Assembly (NCBI GenBank): GCA_003290165.1
Contig: QNQO01006952.1
Location: forward strand, 1 to 64,000
From: Berberis thunbergii
Lineage: Eukaryota > Streptophyta > Magnoliopsida > Ranunculales > Berberidaceae
Direction: 5' to 3'
Length of the DNA: 64,000 nucleotides
Each line of letters begins with the position of its first letter. The first letter of the stretch is position 1. The notes beneath the pieces are model-generated. The model saw only the letters and a program-made list of their open reading frames with translations, did no database searches and was not told the origin of the DNA. Position numbers and translations under genes: made by a program. Shown here piece after piece: positions 12,359 through 23,879 of the stretch.

Positions 12359-12562
12359 GTATCTATGTGTAGAATTTTGCCTTTACTTCTTTACTGCTAT
12401 GACTTTAGATGTAACTTGGTATTATTCATAAACCTATTTCTATCATATATTTTGTACTATTAGAGAGAATTACCTACTATAGTTATTTAATTTTGATAAT
12501 GCATTGACCATATTTTCTTTTTTGGTTGGGGTTGGGGGATGTAGAAATAAATTTTTTCGCCA

Positions 12563-13051
12563 ATGTTATCGAACTTGAGACTTGAAATTGCTAAAGTTAC
12601 ATCAAACTCTTTTTACAGTCTTGGGGTAAGCTTATTATTGCTAGGTCTGGTTCTTGTTGGGAGAGCGGCTTTTGTCTTCCCTTTATCCTTCTTATCAAAT
12701 TTTTCAAAGAAAAACCCGATTGACAAGCTCAGCTTTAATCAACAAGTATGTCATTTGGCATTTTTGAACTTGACTCCGTTACTCTCAACGACACTGACTG
12801 ATGGTTAACAATTTTTGAATCTCTGCAGATTACAATATGGTGGGCTAGGTTTATGCGAGGTGCACTTGCTTATAAGCAGGTAAAATTTTAGCACAAATCC
12901 TGTAAAGTTGAATTGAGAAGTGATTTAGCCAAGATGGCACATCATTTTGTGCACCTGGTATTTCTAAAATCTTATTTTCTTAATACCTGTACAATTTTTT
13001 TTGGCTTACTTCATATCTTCTTGCGGGTGCAATTTACATTGTCAGGCCATA
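12563..13051 (+). pseudogene. NHX-type Na+/H+ antiporter fragment
   Basis: Exon-like segments encode LLLLGLVLVGRAAFVFPLSF and then FLSNFSKKNPIDKLSFNQQ (to 12745, donor GTATGT). Next comes ITIWWARFMRGALAYKQ (12829-12879, donor GTAAAA) after a CTCTGCAG acceptor, and then FTLSGHT (near 13029-13049) without a proper acceptor. These match consecutive membrane segments of plant vacuolar/endosomal NHX cation-proton exchangers, in which the WW-GLMRGAVSIALAYN segment is conserved. Here four residues (VSIA) are missing and the sequence diverges after SGHT, which looks like a capture breakpoint. The N- and C-terminal parts are absent, so no antiporter can be made. Confidence 0.75.
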
Positions 13052-13609
13052 CTTCACACAGAGAAGAGAGCCACCATCGACGCCACTCACATCCGCTGTT
13101 CCACCGCCTTTGCCTGCTTCAGGTGAGTTCTTCTCTGTTTTTAAATTCCAAGGAGGGAAAGGATCAGAGGAGGGAGGGGGATGGGGGAGGTGGAGAAATA
13201 AGGTTGAGTTGAATCATACTCCGAAGGTGGAGATTGGGACTGCCAATTTGGTGAGTTGGTGAGAAGAAGAGTCATTGGAGGGAGATGACTATGTTGGATT
13301 AGGATTCGATTGATGTTTCAGGGTGGAGAGAGTGGTGGTGTTTGGGTTTAGATCTTTGTGATAGGGATCTGTTCTTGAAGGTTTTGATGACCAGCTAGCG
13401 AGAATCGAATCTCATAGCTAAAATCTAGAGTTTGCGATTTTTGAGATTGATTTTTGATTTGGGCCTCCCATTTTGCTTCGATTTAGTTTAGTTAAGCATA
13501 TTTAATTGGTGGCTTCGAATCTCATTAGAACTTTTTTTTAAGATAACTGGTTGCTTTAACTTTTTTAATTTAATTTTGCATTGTTTTGAGCGGGTTGTGA
13601 CCTTCCTAG
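13052..13609. other. junction sequence between NHX and polygalacturonase fragments
   Basis: It begins with a C-rich stretch that ends in CTTCAG|GTGAG near 13123 and continues as intron-like sequence. It could be another short captured 5' exon; no product is recognised. Confidence 0.3.
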
Positions 13610-13827
13610 GTTGCCAGAACTTGAAAGTGAGCAACATTTGAGATCAAAGATGCACAACAAATGCATCTAGCTTTCCAAAAGTGAGTGAATGTCCAAGCTC
13701 TGAATCTCATTGTAAGTGCACTACCAGGGACTAACCCCAATACAGATGGAATTCATGTCACTGAGACCCAAAACATTCTAATAAAAGGGTGTATTATTGG
13801 AACAGGTAATATAATACTCCCACATCT

Positions 13828-16800
13828 CACTACAAGAAATGGGTATTTAGCGACGGTTCGCAAAAATCGTCGTTAAATGCTTTATTTAACGACGTTTCGT
13901 TGACCGTCGCCAAATAATATTGGTTAACGACGGTTGTGGTTAATTGCGGCTGTGCTGATCGTCGTCATATGCTTGGTCCAAATTTGGTGTGGTGGAAAAA
14001 CGTGCAAATGGGGTGCAATTAACAAATCTTGAGTGTGTTTTAGATCTTAATACCATCTAATGGATGAGGTTTCAACCCCAAACCTAACTAATTTATTTTA
14101 ACATTCTAATTTATTTTAACTTCCTATTCTTTCTTTTTTTTCTTTTATTTAACCTAGCTAGAATAGTGTTTGGTAGAAGAAACGACGGAGGAAGAAACGA
14201 AGGAGGAAGAAGAGGTGATTGTTGGTGAATAAAACAACATTGTCATTCAGAAACCACTGTATGCTGAAATCGTCAACAGGTAAATCGATTTGCTACTTTC
14301 TGTGTTGACAATTGGGAGAGGTGGAATGTTGAAAGTCCAGCACTTTGTATTGGTTTCATGACCATCCAATGCACACCCGCATATTGATTTTTCTGGCTAT
14401 CAACCACCTAGTCGGATTGCTAGTATTGAGCTCTTCGTCAAACCAGAGGCTGATGAAGACCCCTGTAAATGATTCATAACCGTCTGTAATAGGTACTTAC
14501 TCTCAAACTGGCCAGTTTCTTGTAGCAGGGTGTTTAGATTTTATTGAATCACGTTTTGCATGTATGAAAACTGAATATGCTAACTGAAATACATGTTATG
14601 CATGCACATCATAGTAGTTAAGTGGCATGCCATGGATAGATATACTCCTCCAAAAATGTACATAGCCTATGGATAGATATCAAGGTTACCCTATGGGTTT
14701 GGGGACATACCTAGGACATCTTTAAAGATACAGATTTCTCCTTTTGTATGTTCGTCTGGGCAGACATTGTCCAAATAGAAACTCATAACTCATTGTATAC
14801 TTTTTGCTTCTTGTTGTATACTTTTGGTCTAGCTTCATATGGTTTTCTACCACAAATTGCTAGCTTTTCATTTAAAGAAAATTCTCTGTTTACTGATAAA
14901 AGTATGTCATGCCATGTTATTTTTTAAGATAATTCATGGCTCCGATCTTACCTTTCTATTACCCATGGAAATTCTTTCTCCTAGTAAAAATTGCTTTACA
15001 AATCAGAAATTTTTTAAGACAGTCATGTGTGTGTAATTGTTTTTAAACAACCCATTTGAGTGAGCTCCCACCTTCAACCTCACATGGATATAGGCTTTTG
15101 AGTTTGAACTTGAGCTTTCCACTGACACCTTTGATGGGCAAGCTCAAAAGTCAAATTTGGGTTTGATTGAACTTTGAGGGTGTCTTTCATACTCCAATGG
15201 TTTGAGGTTTGAGTCAAACCAATTGCCGAAAAATAGTATGGGCTTTGTCTATTTGGGCAGAGCTAAGTAGGTGAGATAGTTTGTCGCTTGCGCATGCAGG
15301 ACTGTCTTGTGTGCCTAGCCCAAGTGACTAATTGACTCTCTTTGGTTTGAACATTAAATGGGAAAATGATACAAAAATGGTTATGTTAAATGGCCCATTG
15401 GAGCACACTCACCTAAAAACCTCAAATGAGTCCATCATTTCGAGTTTGAGATTGAGCTCTCCATTGAAGAGCTCTTATAGCCACAACAGACTGTTACCAT
15501 TTTTATAAGAGCATGTGACTCACATGAATGTTACGAGTTCAAAACTATAACAGCGTGCCTGAGGAGTTTTACTCTAGCCTTTTGGTTTGATTTCTTTATT
15601 TCAAATATGTATACTGAAATGAATGTTGGTTGACATAGTTCGAAGCAGATGTTAATCCAAGATACAATCAACAAGATGGAAGATTCAGGGTTCGAAGGAA
15701 CCAATGAATTGAACATCAAAACTTGTTTGGATTTAGTTAAGGAAATAGATTAGGTGTGATGCTAGGATTTAGTTTTATTTGTGTGTAAAAAGTAGATGTC
15801 TACATTTAATTTTCTGTATGTTTTGCAAAATTGTCTTAAATGGGCAAGTTGCATATTCAAGTTTGGGAAGGTAAAATTCCAACTCATACTGATTGATACC
15901 TTGAAAAAATGCATTGCATAGTGCTTAAAATGAGATAATTGCTTGAAAATGCACTTCAAAATTGTTTCAAGATATGAAGCATTTTAAGAGTAGAAGTAGA
16001 CTCTACACAATTACACTTGAAAAGTTTGATTACTCTGTAAAAGGTAACATTGTATAACTTTGCGGTTCAGATGTGGGACTTATCTATTGCTAACAACTTC
16101 ACAAAATTTGGCCCTTTGTTTATTAATTTGAACAAGTTCCAACATATATTGTATTTTACTGAAACAAATAATTCATTAAAAAAACTTGCCCTCTTTGTGT
16201 ATTTGCTGACTGTGTACAATGTTGCTGTTGTTACAGCTTTCAGCTGAAATTATAGGTTGAAAATAATGCTTCAGTAAGTGATGAAGTACCATCCAATGGC
16301 TCGTTGGTGATCCTGCTCAAATATATTCTAAGAGCACTAAACCTTTCAAGCTGCAGGGCCTCACCTGTACCAGTGAATGAACTCACCATTCAAACGGTTT
16401 GTTGGCTCCATCCTTTAGAATTTAGATACAGCTGTCTGCTAAGAAAATAGTATTGTAGCAAATTATAAATTAAGAAACGAAACAACAGACACAAGGGATA
16501 TGTTATCAGAAAATTTAATGCAGAGGTGCATGTTTTGTCATGGAATACTAGTTTGTTTTTCATTTAAATTTATCTGACATTTCAAATTTGAAAATTCTAG
16601 CAAGGAAGTTGACAATCGAGATACATTTAGAATCAAGAGAAAAAGGGATAAATTTCAAATTTGACAATTTTGCTTATTGGTTTCAAACATGTTGTCTTCT
16701 CCTATTCATTATATAATTTATTATTTCACAATTTGACTTTTGTTTGAAGTTTTAGTGATGTCTAGGCCTAAACGTTTCCAAGTTGAATCAGATCCTATAG

Positions 16801-19430
16801 AGCGTCCGACAAAATCTCGATCCTTTGAATCTAGTGCTCAGTCTCATTCAACTGCTACATCTGAGTCTCATCTAGTTGCTACATCTGTTTCTCATCTAGC
16901 TGCTACATCTGTCTCTCGTCCAACTGCTACCTATGAGTCTCATCCAGCTGCTACATGGATCTCTCAGCCACCTGCTACATCCATTCTCATCCACCTGATG
17001 ATATTGAGTCTCATCCAGTTGCTGCACCCGAGTCACGGTCAAGTGTTCATGAACGCAAATCCAAAAAGTATTCGACAGTGAATACAATTGGTATGTTATT
17101 TAAACTTATTCAAGAAAATAATATGTTAGTCGCTAATTTTGAATGAAGTATAACGAATATCAACTTGTCCTAGATGAACAAGGTTTTATAAAAGAATCTC
17201 ATATGAGGGCACATGATGTTTGGTCACTTCCTAGAGGCACAAAAGTGATGATTCCATTTAACACTGAGCATCAACCTATTGGAAATGAAGTTGGTCTCTT
17301 AGGAATTTTTTTTAAAGAATTGGGATCTGATTTTAAGGCTTTTCTAGTTGGATACAACTTTTGGAAGGATGTGCCAAAAAGTTGCAAGGATGGCGTGTAT
17401 ACTACTATTATACAGGTATGGCTTAATTTATGCTTGTCACTTACCTTGTTTGTAACATTATTGATAACGATTTGAATACTAATGACTATTAATTTTGAAG
17501 AATAAACTACATGTGAAAGATCCAATGGCAGACCATTATATCTTGCAAAACATTGAGAAGAAATGGAAGGACAATAAGCATAAATTGTTCCATGAATTTT
17601 ATGATCCTACATTGTCCAGAGATGCTAATATTGCAAAACATCCCAAAGGCATTGATCGTAATGATTGGGTAAATTTTATTGACTACCGCTTGGATGAAAG
17701 GACAAAGGTAACACAAAATATTTACATTATTCATTTAGATAACTAGGAATATGCTAACAATATGTTTTATCTATACATTGATAGGAAAAATGCGAAAAAA
17801 AACATTGAAATTCGGAAGAAACTCACTGATCCACACACAAGAGGATCAAAAGCAATTCCAGGTTAAAGGCTGAGATGGTAATTAATATTTTACATCCTAC
17901 CCACACTTTAAGTTATCATTCTCAACAATATTATTTAAAGTTATATGACTTCATAATATCGGTGTAGGAATATGAACTTGGGGAGACCTGTGAGTAGGGG
18001 AGAGGTGTATATTGCAACACACACAAAAAAGATGGGTCTTATGTAACTGACGAAGTGAGACAGATAAATGTAAGTAATTTAACTATTTTTTTTATCAAAC
18101 TATATTAAGTAATGTTGAGATAAATTTTGAATTCAAAGTTTGATGGCTTGCCTCATTAATGTAGGAGAAAATTTTAGAGATTGAGAAAGAAGATTCCACA
18201 TCACGATCCATATCACAACGAGATTCACTTGCTAAGTGTTAGGAAAAGAACATTCAGGGCGAGTTCGAGCTTTGGGATTCGGGCCATGTCAATCTCAAGT
18301 CTTTGGCAACACCAATAGTAGGTTTAGTGGGATGATGTCCTCACAACCAACGCAAAACATTAATCTTCAAGTGCAATAGAGAATTCACCAGCTGGAGTCA
18401 CAGTTAGAGAAAAAGAAATTAAAGAGGCAGGGATATGAGGGAGCATTTACATACATTTTTCAGAAGTTGGATGGAAATGTGTCTGCTGAGTTTGCAAGAT
18501 TATTCACTACACCCGTATGTTTCTTTGCCTTTACATTATTTTAATATATATTAGTTATCAGTGATATTGGTTACTTACTAAATATAAATCAATTAATTAT
18601 TGTAATTTGGTTCAAGTTTAGAGTAATATTGTTGACTCATCATTTTCAGGCACAAGACAAAGAAAGTGGGCAAGCTTCACCAGCAACTGCAAGTCAAAAT
18701 AATAATGAGGATCTTCATCGGTTCCACTCTCCATAGCATTGTCTAATTTCTTTCAAGAACATGGTACAATTTCAGCTGTAGTAAATTTGATTTTAACTAT
18801 CAAACTTCAAGAAATTCTACATGTACTAGCTTTGATATATTGTTAACTTTGATGATAATATAGGTTTTTTTTTGTTAAAGTTGATGACAATATTAGTTGA
18901 AGTCAAGTTTTCTTTAATGATTTCAATATAAAATAGTTGTGTAAAATTGTGGGTTGTTTACAGATTGTTTACAGGTTGAAAAATGTGATTACATGTTAAA
19001 ATGTAACTACAGATTGTTTACATATTTCTAGTGAGCATAATAGAATTATCATGATAATAATGACAGGCATTAGGTTTTAACCGTCACTAAAAGAATTACC
19101 AATCAGAATTTGGTGGCGGGTATAAACCATTGTAGGCGCCACGAACTATAGCGGCGGTTAAGAATCGTCACAACATATTATAAAACGTCAATTCTTGCCC
19201 CATATTTAGCGATGGTTAGCACCAGTCGCTATATGGTATTTAGCGACGGGTTTACCAACGATTACCACTAACCGTCGCTAAATAACATACAGCGACGGTT
19301 ATGCCAGCGATTGCAAAAAATCTTCGCCGAATGCTCTTGTGACGCCTTTATTAGCGGCAGTTGGCCAACCGTCGCTGTATTATGTAGCGACGATTAAAAC
19401 CGTCGCTAAACACCGTGTTTTCTTGTAGTG
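13828..19430 (+). mobile_element. complete CACTA (En/Spm) element, 5.6 kb
   Basis: It begins CACTACAAGAAATGGGTATT and ends, in reverse complement, CACTACAAGAAAACACGG. A 3-bp target duplication TCT flanks it (13825-13827 and 19431-19433). Subterminal repeats of TTAGCGACGGTT / AACCGTCGCTAAA are dense at both ends (13848-13960; 19070-19410). It carries one recognisable gene, of the Ptta/En/Spm type, and no TNP2-type transposase, so it is probably non-autonomous. It sits in an intron of the polygalacturonase fragment. Confidence 0.9.
16740..18430 (+). pseudogene. Ptta/En/Spm-type transposon protein, degraded
   Basis: This is the accessory ORF of the CACTA element. The N-terminal part (from 16758) begins MSRPKRFQVESDP and passes into a serine/alanine/threonine tandem repeat (SH-AATS units of about 30 bp, 16840-17010), then a frameshift. 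The core region reads VWSLPRGTKVMIPFNTEHQP, FKAFLVGYNFWKDVP (17215-17415, donor GTATGG) and then ILQNIEKKWKDNKHKLFHEF to NDWVNFIDYRLDERTK (17501-17707). A third exon near 17786 reads KNIEIRKKLTDPHTRGSK, followed by RGEVYIATHTKKDGSYV (near 17995). This is the Ptta/En/Spm plant transposase family (Pfam PF03004-like). Several stops and frameshifts break it. Confidence 0.8.
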
Positions 19431-19953
19431 TCTTGCCAAAAAATGAATTGTTTACATAAAATTAGAGTTACGTTGTTAATTATTCTTTTGCAATAATTTT
19501 GGTTCAAGCCAATGACATAACTTGTGGACCAGGTCATGGAATCAGGTCTGAATTTCTAACTCTAACCTATTTTTTTTCTCACTAAAAGTCAATTAGTTTT
19601 CTCATTGTGACTTGACTAACTTTATTTTTTTTGTTGAGAGACAGTATTGGAAGCTTGGGAACTGGGAAATCAGAAGCTCACATTTCAGTTATGCATGTAG
19701 ATTCAGCAAAGTTGACTGGGGCCACTAATGGAGTCAAGATTAAGACTTGGCAGGTGAGTTTTAGTTAGTTCAGATGTTGCAAAATCATCTGTGACAGACG
19801 TCTTCAGAGAAAATGATAATGTGTATTTTCTTGTTTCATTCAGTTTGCTCTCTTGTTAATTTTATTTCCTATATCTTTACTCGGGGTTGGAGATAACCCA
19901 TAGGCTTTATTTTTTGGTAGTGACATAAATCTGCAGACTTATCATACAAGATT

Positions 19954-20941
19954 GAGTAATTCTAGACGTCGAGGAAGTGGGCGAGGGAGGGTGGGTCGCA
20001 CGCGCATAGCTGATGTGGAAAAAAAATTGCGAGGGAAATCCAAAATTTGGGGGAGAAGAAGAGGGAATCGAAGCTCTGAATTTTCATTCCCTCTCCCCAT
20101 TTTCGACAGACTCCCTCTCCCCATTTTCGACAGATTCTCCCTCTCCCCCAAACGAAGCTCCTCCTCTCCCCATCATCACTGAAACGAAGGAGAAGAGAAG
20201 AAAGTCAAACGAAAATTAGGGAAGAAGAAGGAAAAAAGGAGAAGAGAAGAAGGTCTCCCTCGTCCATTCCCTCTCGCAAAAGGTAAATTTTCCCTCTCAT
20301 TTTAGGTTTTAGGTTTTTGGTTTTTAGTTTTTGATTGTCCCTTTACTTGGGTGTCTTAGGTTATTGGTTTCGGACAAGAAGTTGGTTTTCATCGCTCGGG
20401 ACGTAGAGGTAAGCCCTTTTTTTTTTATAATTTCATTGTTCATATCTGTAGATTTTTTTTTTGTTTAATTTCAGTGTTCATGTGGTTTTTTTTTTTATGA
20501 ATTGTGGGTTTTATTTTTATAATTTCAGTGTTTATGATTAAGAAGTTTTCTTTTATAATTTCATTTTTTTTTAATTTCAGTGTTCATATTCTGGGTTTTT
20601 AAGAAGTTTGTCAATAGGCTAGGAAATGAAAAATGGGACTGAAAAAATTCTATCTGTCATAATTTCAGTGTAGTTTGCTTAAGAAGTTTGCTTTTTTTTT
20701 TTTAATTTCAGTGTTCATATCCAAGATCTTTCTGTATTTCTTGTACATATAAATAAATAAAATCTTTTCTCTATCTCTGACTATCCAAGATATGTTATTA
20801 ATTGAACATCTCGTTATACTAGCCGAACCCTAGTATCGGCACCGCTCGTTCTAACAGATCAAAGATAGAATCTCTGTATTGATTCTATGTTGTGTATTTC
20901 ATTTATGCATATCATACTGCTTATCATCTCCCTGTGATTAA
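19954..20941 (+). repeat. left terminal inverted repeat of the MULE, with leader exon
   Basis: The outer part is polypyrimidine/purine rich (GAAGGAGAAGAGAAGAAG, CTCCCTCTCCCC). A strong splice donor GACGTAGAG|GTAAGCCC lies at 20408/20409 and a second possible donor AAAAG|GTAAAT near 20281. Inward it holds several TTTAATTTCAGTGTTCATAT repeats. It probably supplies promoter, 5' leader and intron for the ORF at 21340. Confidence 0.8.
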
Positions 20942-21339
20942 CCATTGTTGTTGTAATAATGCGAATAAAATTAAGGCTTTGATTGGTATTGCTTTGTTGG
21001 AGCACATGGGCTAAAGTCTTGTTGTAATGTATAATGAAATTAAGGCAGAAACAATCGAGAAGGTTTAATCATATGCAACACTAACTCCCTTTGTTCTTCC
21101 CTTCGTTTCGTCTTCAGCCTTCAAAGCTTCAATTTATTTTTTCTCCTCTTATTTTAGATCTAGGGTTTACGATTTTTGTTCAGAAATAGTCTATACATCT
21201 TAGCTTTATGTACTAGAGTTTCAAGATGTTAATGAACTTTTAGACCTTTGTGTGATTTTCGACTTTGTTCGCACGTCTAAATTCCAACAGCCTCTCACAC
21301 TATACTTCCCTCTTCCTTATATCCCCTCCTGTTGCAGGA

Positions 21340-21720
21340 ATGGCATTCAGAGCGTACGTTGTCTATCGAGGTCGTCAGCCAGGAGTATACCTAAACTGGC
21401 CCGGATGTTTATCATCGGTATCAGAGTATAGGGGTGCTTCTTACAAGGGGTTTATGTCAGTCGAAAAAGCTGAGGAATCATACGAGTTGTGGGTTCGCTC
21501 AGAAGCGGCGAAGAGAGATTCGGAGGAATCCCACAACAATGAAGATGTCACAGTTAACGATGTAGTTTTTGATGATCAAGCCGGTCCATCAAATGATCAA
21601 ATAAATGTCATTCCAGGGAACAATGAAACTTGGGCTTTTATGAGGGACTTAATCAATACTTTGATAATTGTACTTATTATCTTAGGTATAATAAATATTC
21701 TTAAGTTCTTGGACAAATGA
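21340..21720 (+). CDS. 126-residue protein with RNase H1-N/viroplasmin-like domain and C-terminal membrane segment
   Basis: An intact frame starts at ATG 21340, right after a TGTTGCAG|GA acceptor, and ends at TGA 21718-21720. Residues about 4-50 (AYVVYRGRQPGVYLNW, then YRGASYKGFMSVEKAEE) match the pattern of the N-terminal domain of eukaryotic RNase H1, named viroplasmin or Cauli_VI because it also occurs in caulimovirus proteins. That fold binds RNA/DNA hybrids. No RNase H catalytic domain follows. Instead there is an acidic middle and a hydrophobic stretch, LINTLIIVLIILGIINILKF, before the stop. The gene lies at the MuDR mudrB-like position in the MULE, transcribed inward from the left TIR. 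The open frame suggests recent activity or selection. Function unknown. Confidence 0.7.
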   Translation: MAFRAYVVYRGRQPGVYLNWPGCLSSVSEYRGASYKGFMSVEKAEESYELWVRSEAAKRDSEESHNNEDVTVNDVVFDDQAGPSNDQINVIPGNNETWAFMRDLINTLIIVLIILGIINILKFLDK

Positions 21721-21975
21721 TGGAATTATATGTAATGTAATATGTATGATGTGAATATATTTCATAATCCAATGAAATTTGTGTTTCATATTGTTATATT
21801 TTTCTTCCGTATGGTATGCTTGTCATTTCATTGTGTAGCTGTCGGAGTGTAGCTTGTTGTTTGCATTCCAAATTCTGCCAGGATTCTTCATCAGACTTCC
21901 TACTCTCTGTAAGTGCACTGATTTGCTTATTCAATAGTGTGATAAGATCTGACTTGTTTTTGTAATGCTCTGCAG

Positions 21976-22095
21976 GATGGAATCACCTATTTCAGATCCA
22001 CAGACATAGTTCATGTATTCATAAGGAAAATAAGACACATGAAGCTGGATGGTTGTCCTGAAGGAAACTGGTTCTGCAGTAAGAAATGTGAAAAG
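21976..22095 (+). pseudogene. captured exon resembling the end of a PHD finger
   Basis: A 40-codon open exon lies between CTCTGCAG and a GTATAT donor. It ends HMKLDGCPEGNWFCSKKCEK, which resembles the C-terminal half of a PHD finger (LPEGKWFC--DC pattern) in IDM1-like plant acetyltransferases. Upstream cysteines and the rest of the protein are not visible. Weak family assignment. Confidence 0.35.
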
Positions 22096-22770
22096 GTATA
22101 TTAGATTTACTTGGTTTTTTTTTCTGGTTGATATACCATATAAGGGCTTGATTTTTGTATAGACCATAAATAGTTGTCTTAACCAATGTGCAACTGAAGT
22201 CCCTAACAAGGCTCACTCAAGTGGACCATATTAAGGGACATCATAACACTTTTATTGCTCTTTATGCACGGAGTTGTTAGGATAAGTTGATTTGCGGTGT
22301 CAAAATGATTTTAGTTTCAATATTTCAGCAATATATGATTCAAGAACTCCGAACTTTTGTTCAACAATTAATTCTTGTAGTAGTTTCAAGATTTTGAAGC
22401 ACAACCAACATTTTAGAGTAGTTGCTTTGGTCAAAGTACACCTAGCAAATTTGAGTTGCAGAATGTCTCATACTGCTTATTACTCCACAAATGTTAAATG
22501 TGAGTTTTCCAGCCAAGTCTATTGTGGAACTGAAAGAAATATTCAATTTCTGTCCCGTTTTCTTGGTTTTGTGCATTGTTTTGTTTGTTCATTGGTTTTG
22601 TTCAAGTTCTGCCCTGTCAGATAAATGTGCATTCAGGACTGAACCCATGTGAATCAGTTAACTTAATACAATGTTGTCTGTGGATGACAGGATATTGAGA
22701 AGGAGAGATGGCTGCAAGGAGAGAATCAGTGAGGATCGCAATGGAAGAGAGACGGCTCACGGTGGCTATT

Positions 22771-23879
22771 CTCTTCTTCCTCCGCCTCCTAAGTCCACTG
22801 ACCTAGATGCCATCCCTTCCAAACTCCGCCGTATCATGGATTTCACCTCCGACACCCCACCGCTTTCAAAGGTACCTCTCTCTCTCTGTCTTTCGTTTTG
22901 ATTCTATGTATGTCTTGATTCGATTGATTCTTGTTTTCTTCAGATTTCAATTACGGCAAGAAGAGAAAGAGAGACGTTGTCGGTGTCGATGAACAAACTT
23001 TAAGGAAAACCAAAACCACATACATACTTTCTAATATTGCATACTTTGATGATAATGGAAATGGAATAGAGTTAGTTATATGAGAATGTGTACAAATGCC
23101 CCATTTTGTTTATATGATTGTTTCGTCCAGAAACCAAATCCTAAAGATAAAGGAGGCAAAGCGGGACAAACTGATGAAATTTTGATCACAAATGAAACTG
23201 ACAATGATGATACACGTGATAAGAAAAAATCAAAAGGAAAGAAGAAGAAGAAGCACCAGGTTACTGACCTTCGGTTTGATGACACAACTGCTGGTCATGG
23301 TTCTGGTAACTTAAAGAGAAAAGAACGCAAGAAGAAGTAAGTGTATGATTAGTTGCTCTTTCATTTTTTATGTTAAATGTTTTATTTTTTTAGCTAGCTG
23401 GTGAAATTCATATATAAAATTCTTTCCTTATGAGTAACAACTAGAGCTCTTCTAAAAGTTTCAGCTCAGTTTTTTCATGTATGGAAGATAGGCTGATTTG
23501 GATTTTTGGTATAGGTACTTAGAAGCAAAAAAGAATAAACACAAGAAATCTCAGACAGATGAAAGTTTAGATTTCCCTGGGCATGAGAAAATCAAGTTTG
23601 GTGATGTAGTCAAAGCTCCGCCAAAGTTATCAACAGTTCCTAAGGTACATCTCTATGCTTCCATAAGCAAATATGATGGCATTTGGTTTAGATAAGTTTG
23701 TATTTAGTGGTCATGTGATTAAAAATCTTTGTTTTCTGCTATAGCGGTCGAAAACTTTCCAAGATGCTTCACATGAGAGACTCCGTCTGCAAGCTGTTGA
23801 AGCATATAGGAATCTCAAAGGAACAGGATCAAGACTTGGAATCCAACTCCCTCCAATAACACCAGATTTGTCTGTTTAA
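22771..23879 (+). pseudogene. CCDC137-like gene segment captured with introns
   Basis: Exon-like pieces are: 22771-22871 (LLPPPPKSTDLDAIPSKLRR, donor GTACCT); 22944 onward (FNYGKKRKRDVVGVDEQTLR); 23131-23336 (KPNPKDKGGKAGQTDE to LKRKERKKK); 23515-23644 (YLEAKKNKHKKS, LDFPGHEKIKFGDVVKAPPK); and 23745-23879 (FQDASHERLRLQAVEAYRN, ending in TAA). The last three splice in phase without any stop. The basic KKKK-rich middle and the FPG-E-IKFGDVV-APPKL and ERLRLQAVEAYR motifs match the plant protein family annotated as coiled-coil domain-containing protein 137, a probable nucleolar/nuclear basic protein. A phase problem between exons 1 and 2 and missing 5' sequence argue for a captured copy. Confidence 0.6.

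Larger units (their letters stand above)
13610..19753 (+). pseudogene. polygalacturonase (GH28) fragment split by a CACTA transposon
   Basis: Three exon-like pieces remain. The first (13610-13805) reads NLKVSN, IKDAQQMHLAFQK and NTDGIHVTETQNILIKG up to IIGTG, with a frameshift, a stop in place of Cys and an extra Leu before PGT. The second (19509-19545) reads NDITCGPGHGI. The third (19645-19753) reads IGSLGTGKSEAHISVMHVDS and then TNGVKIKTWQ before a GTGAGT donor. These are GH28 motif I (NTD), motif III (HG) and motif IV (RIK-like, here KIK). The exon that should carry DDC, the paired catalytic aspartates, is missing between the first and second pieces. A CACTA element occupies that intron. 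Polygalacturonases hydrolyse pectin in the cell wall; this copy cannot. Confidence 0.85.
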
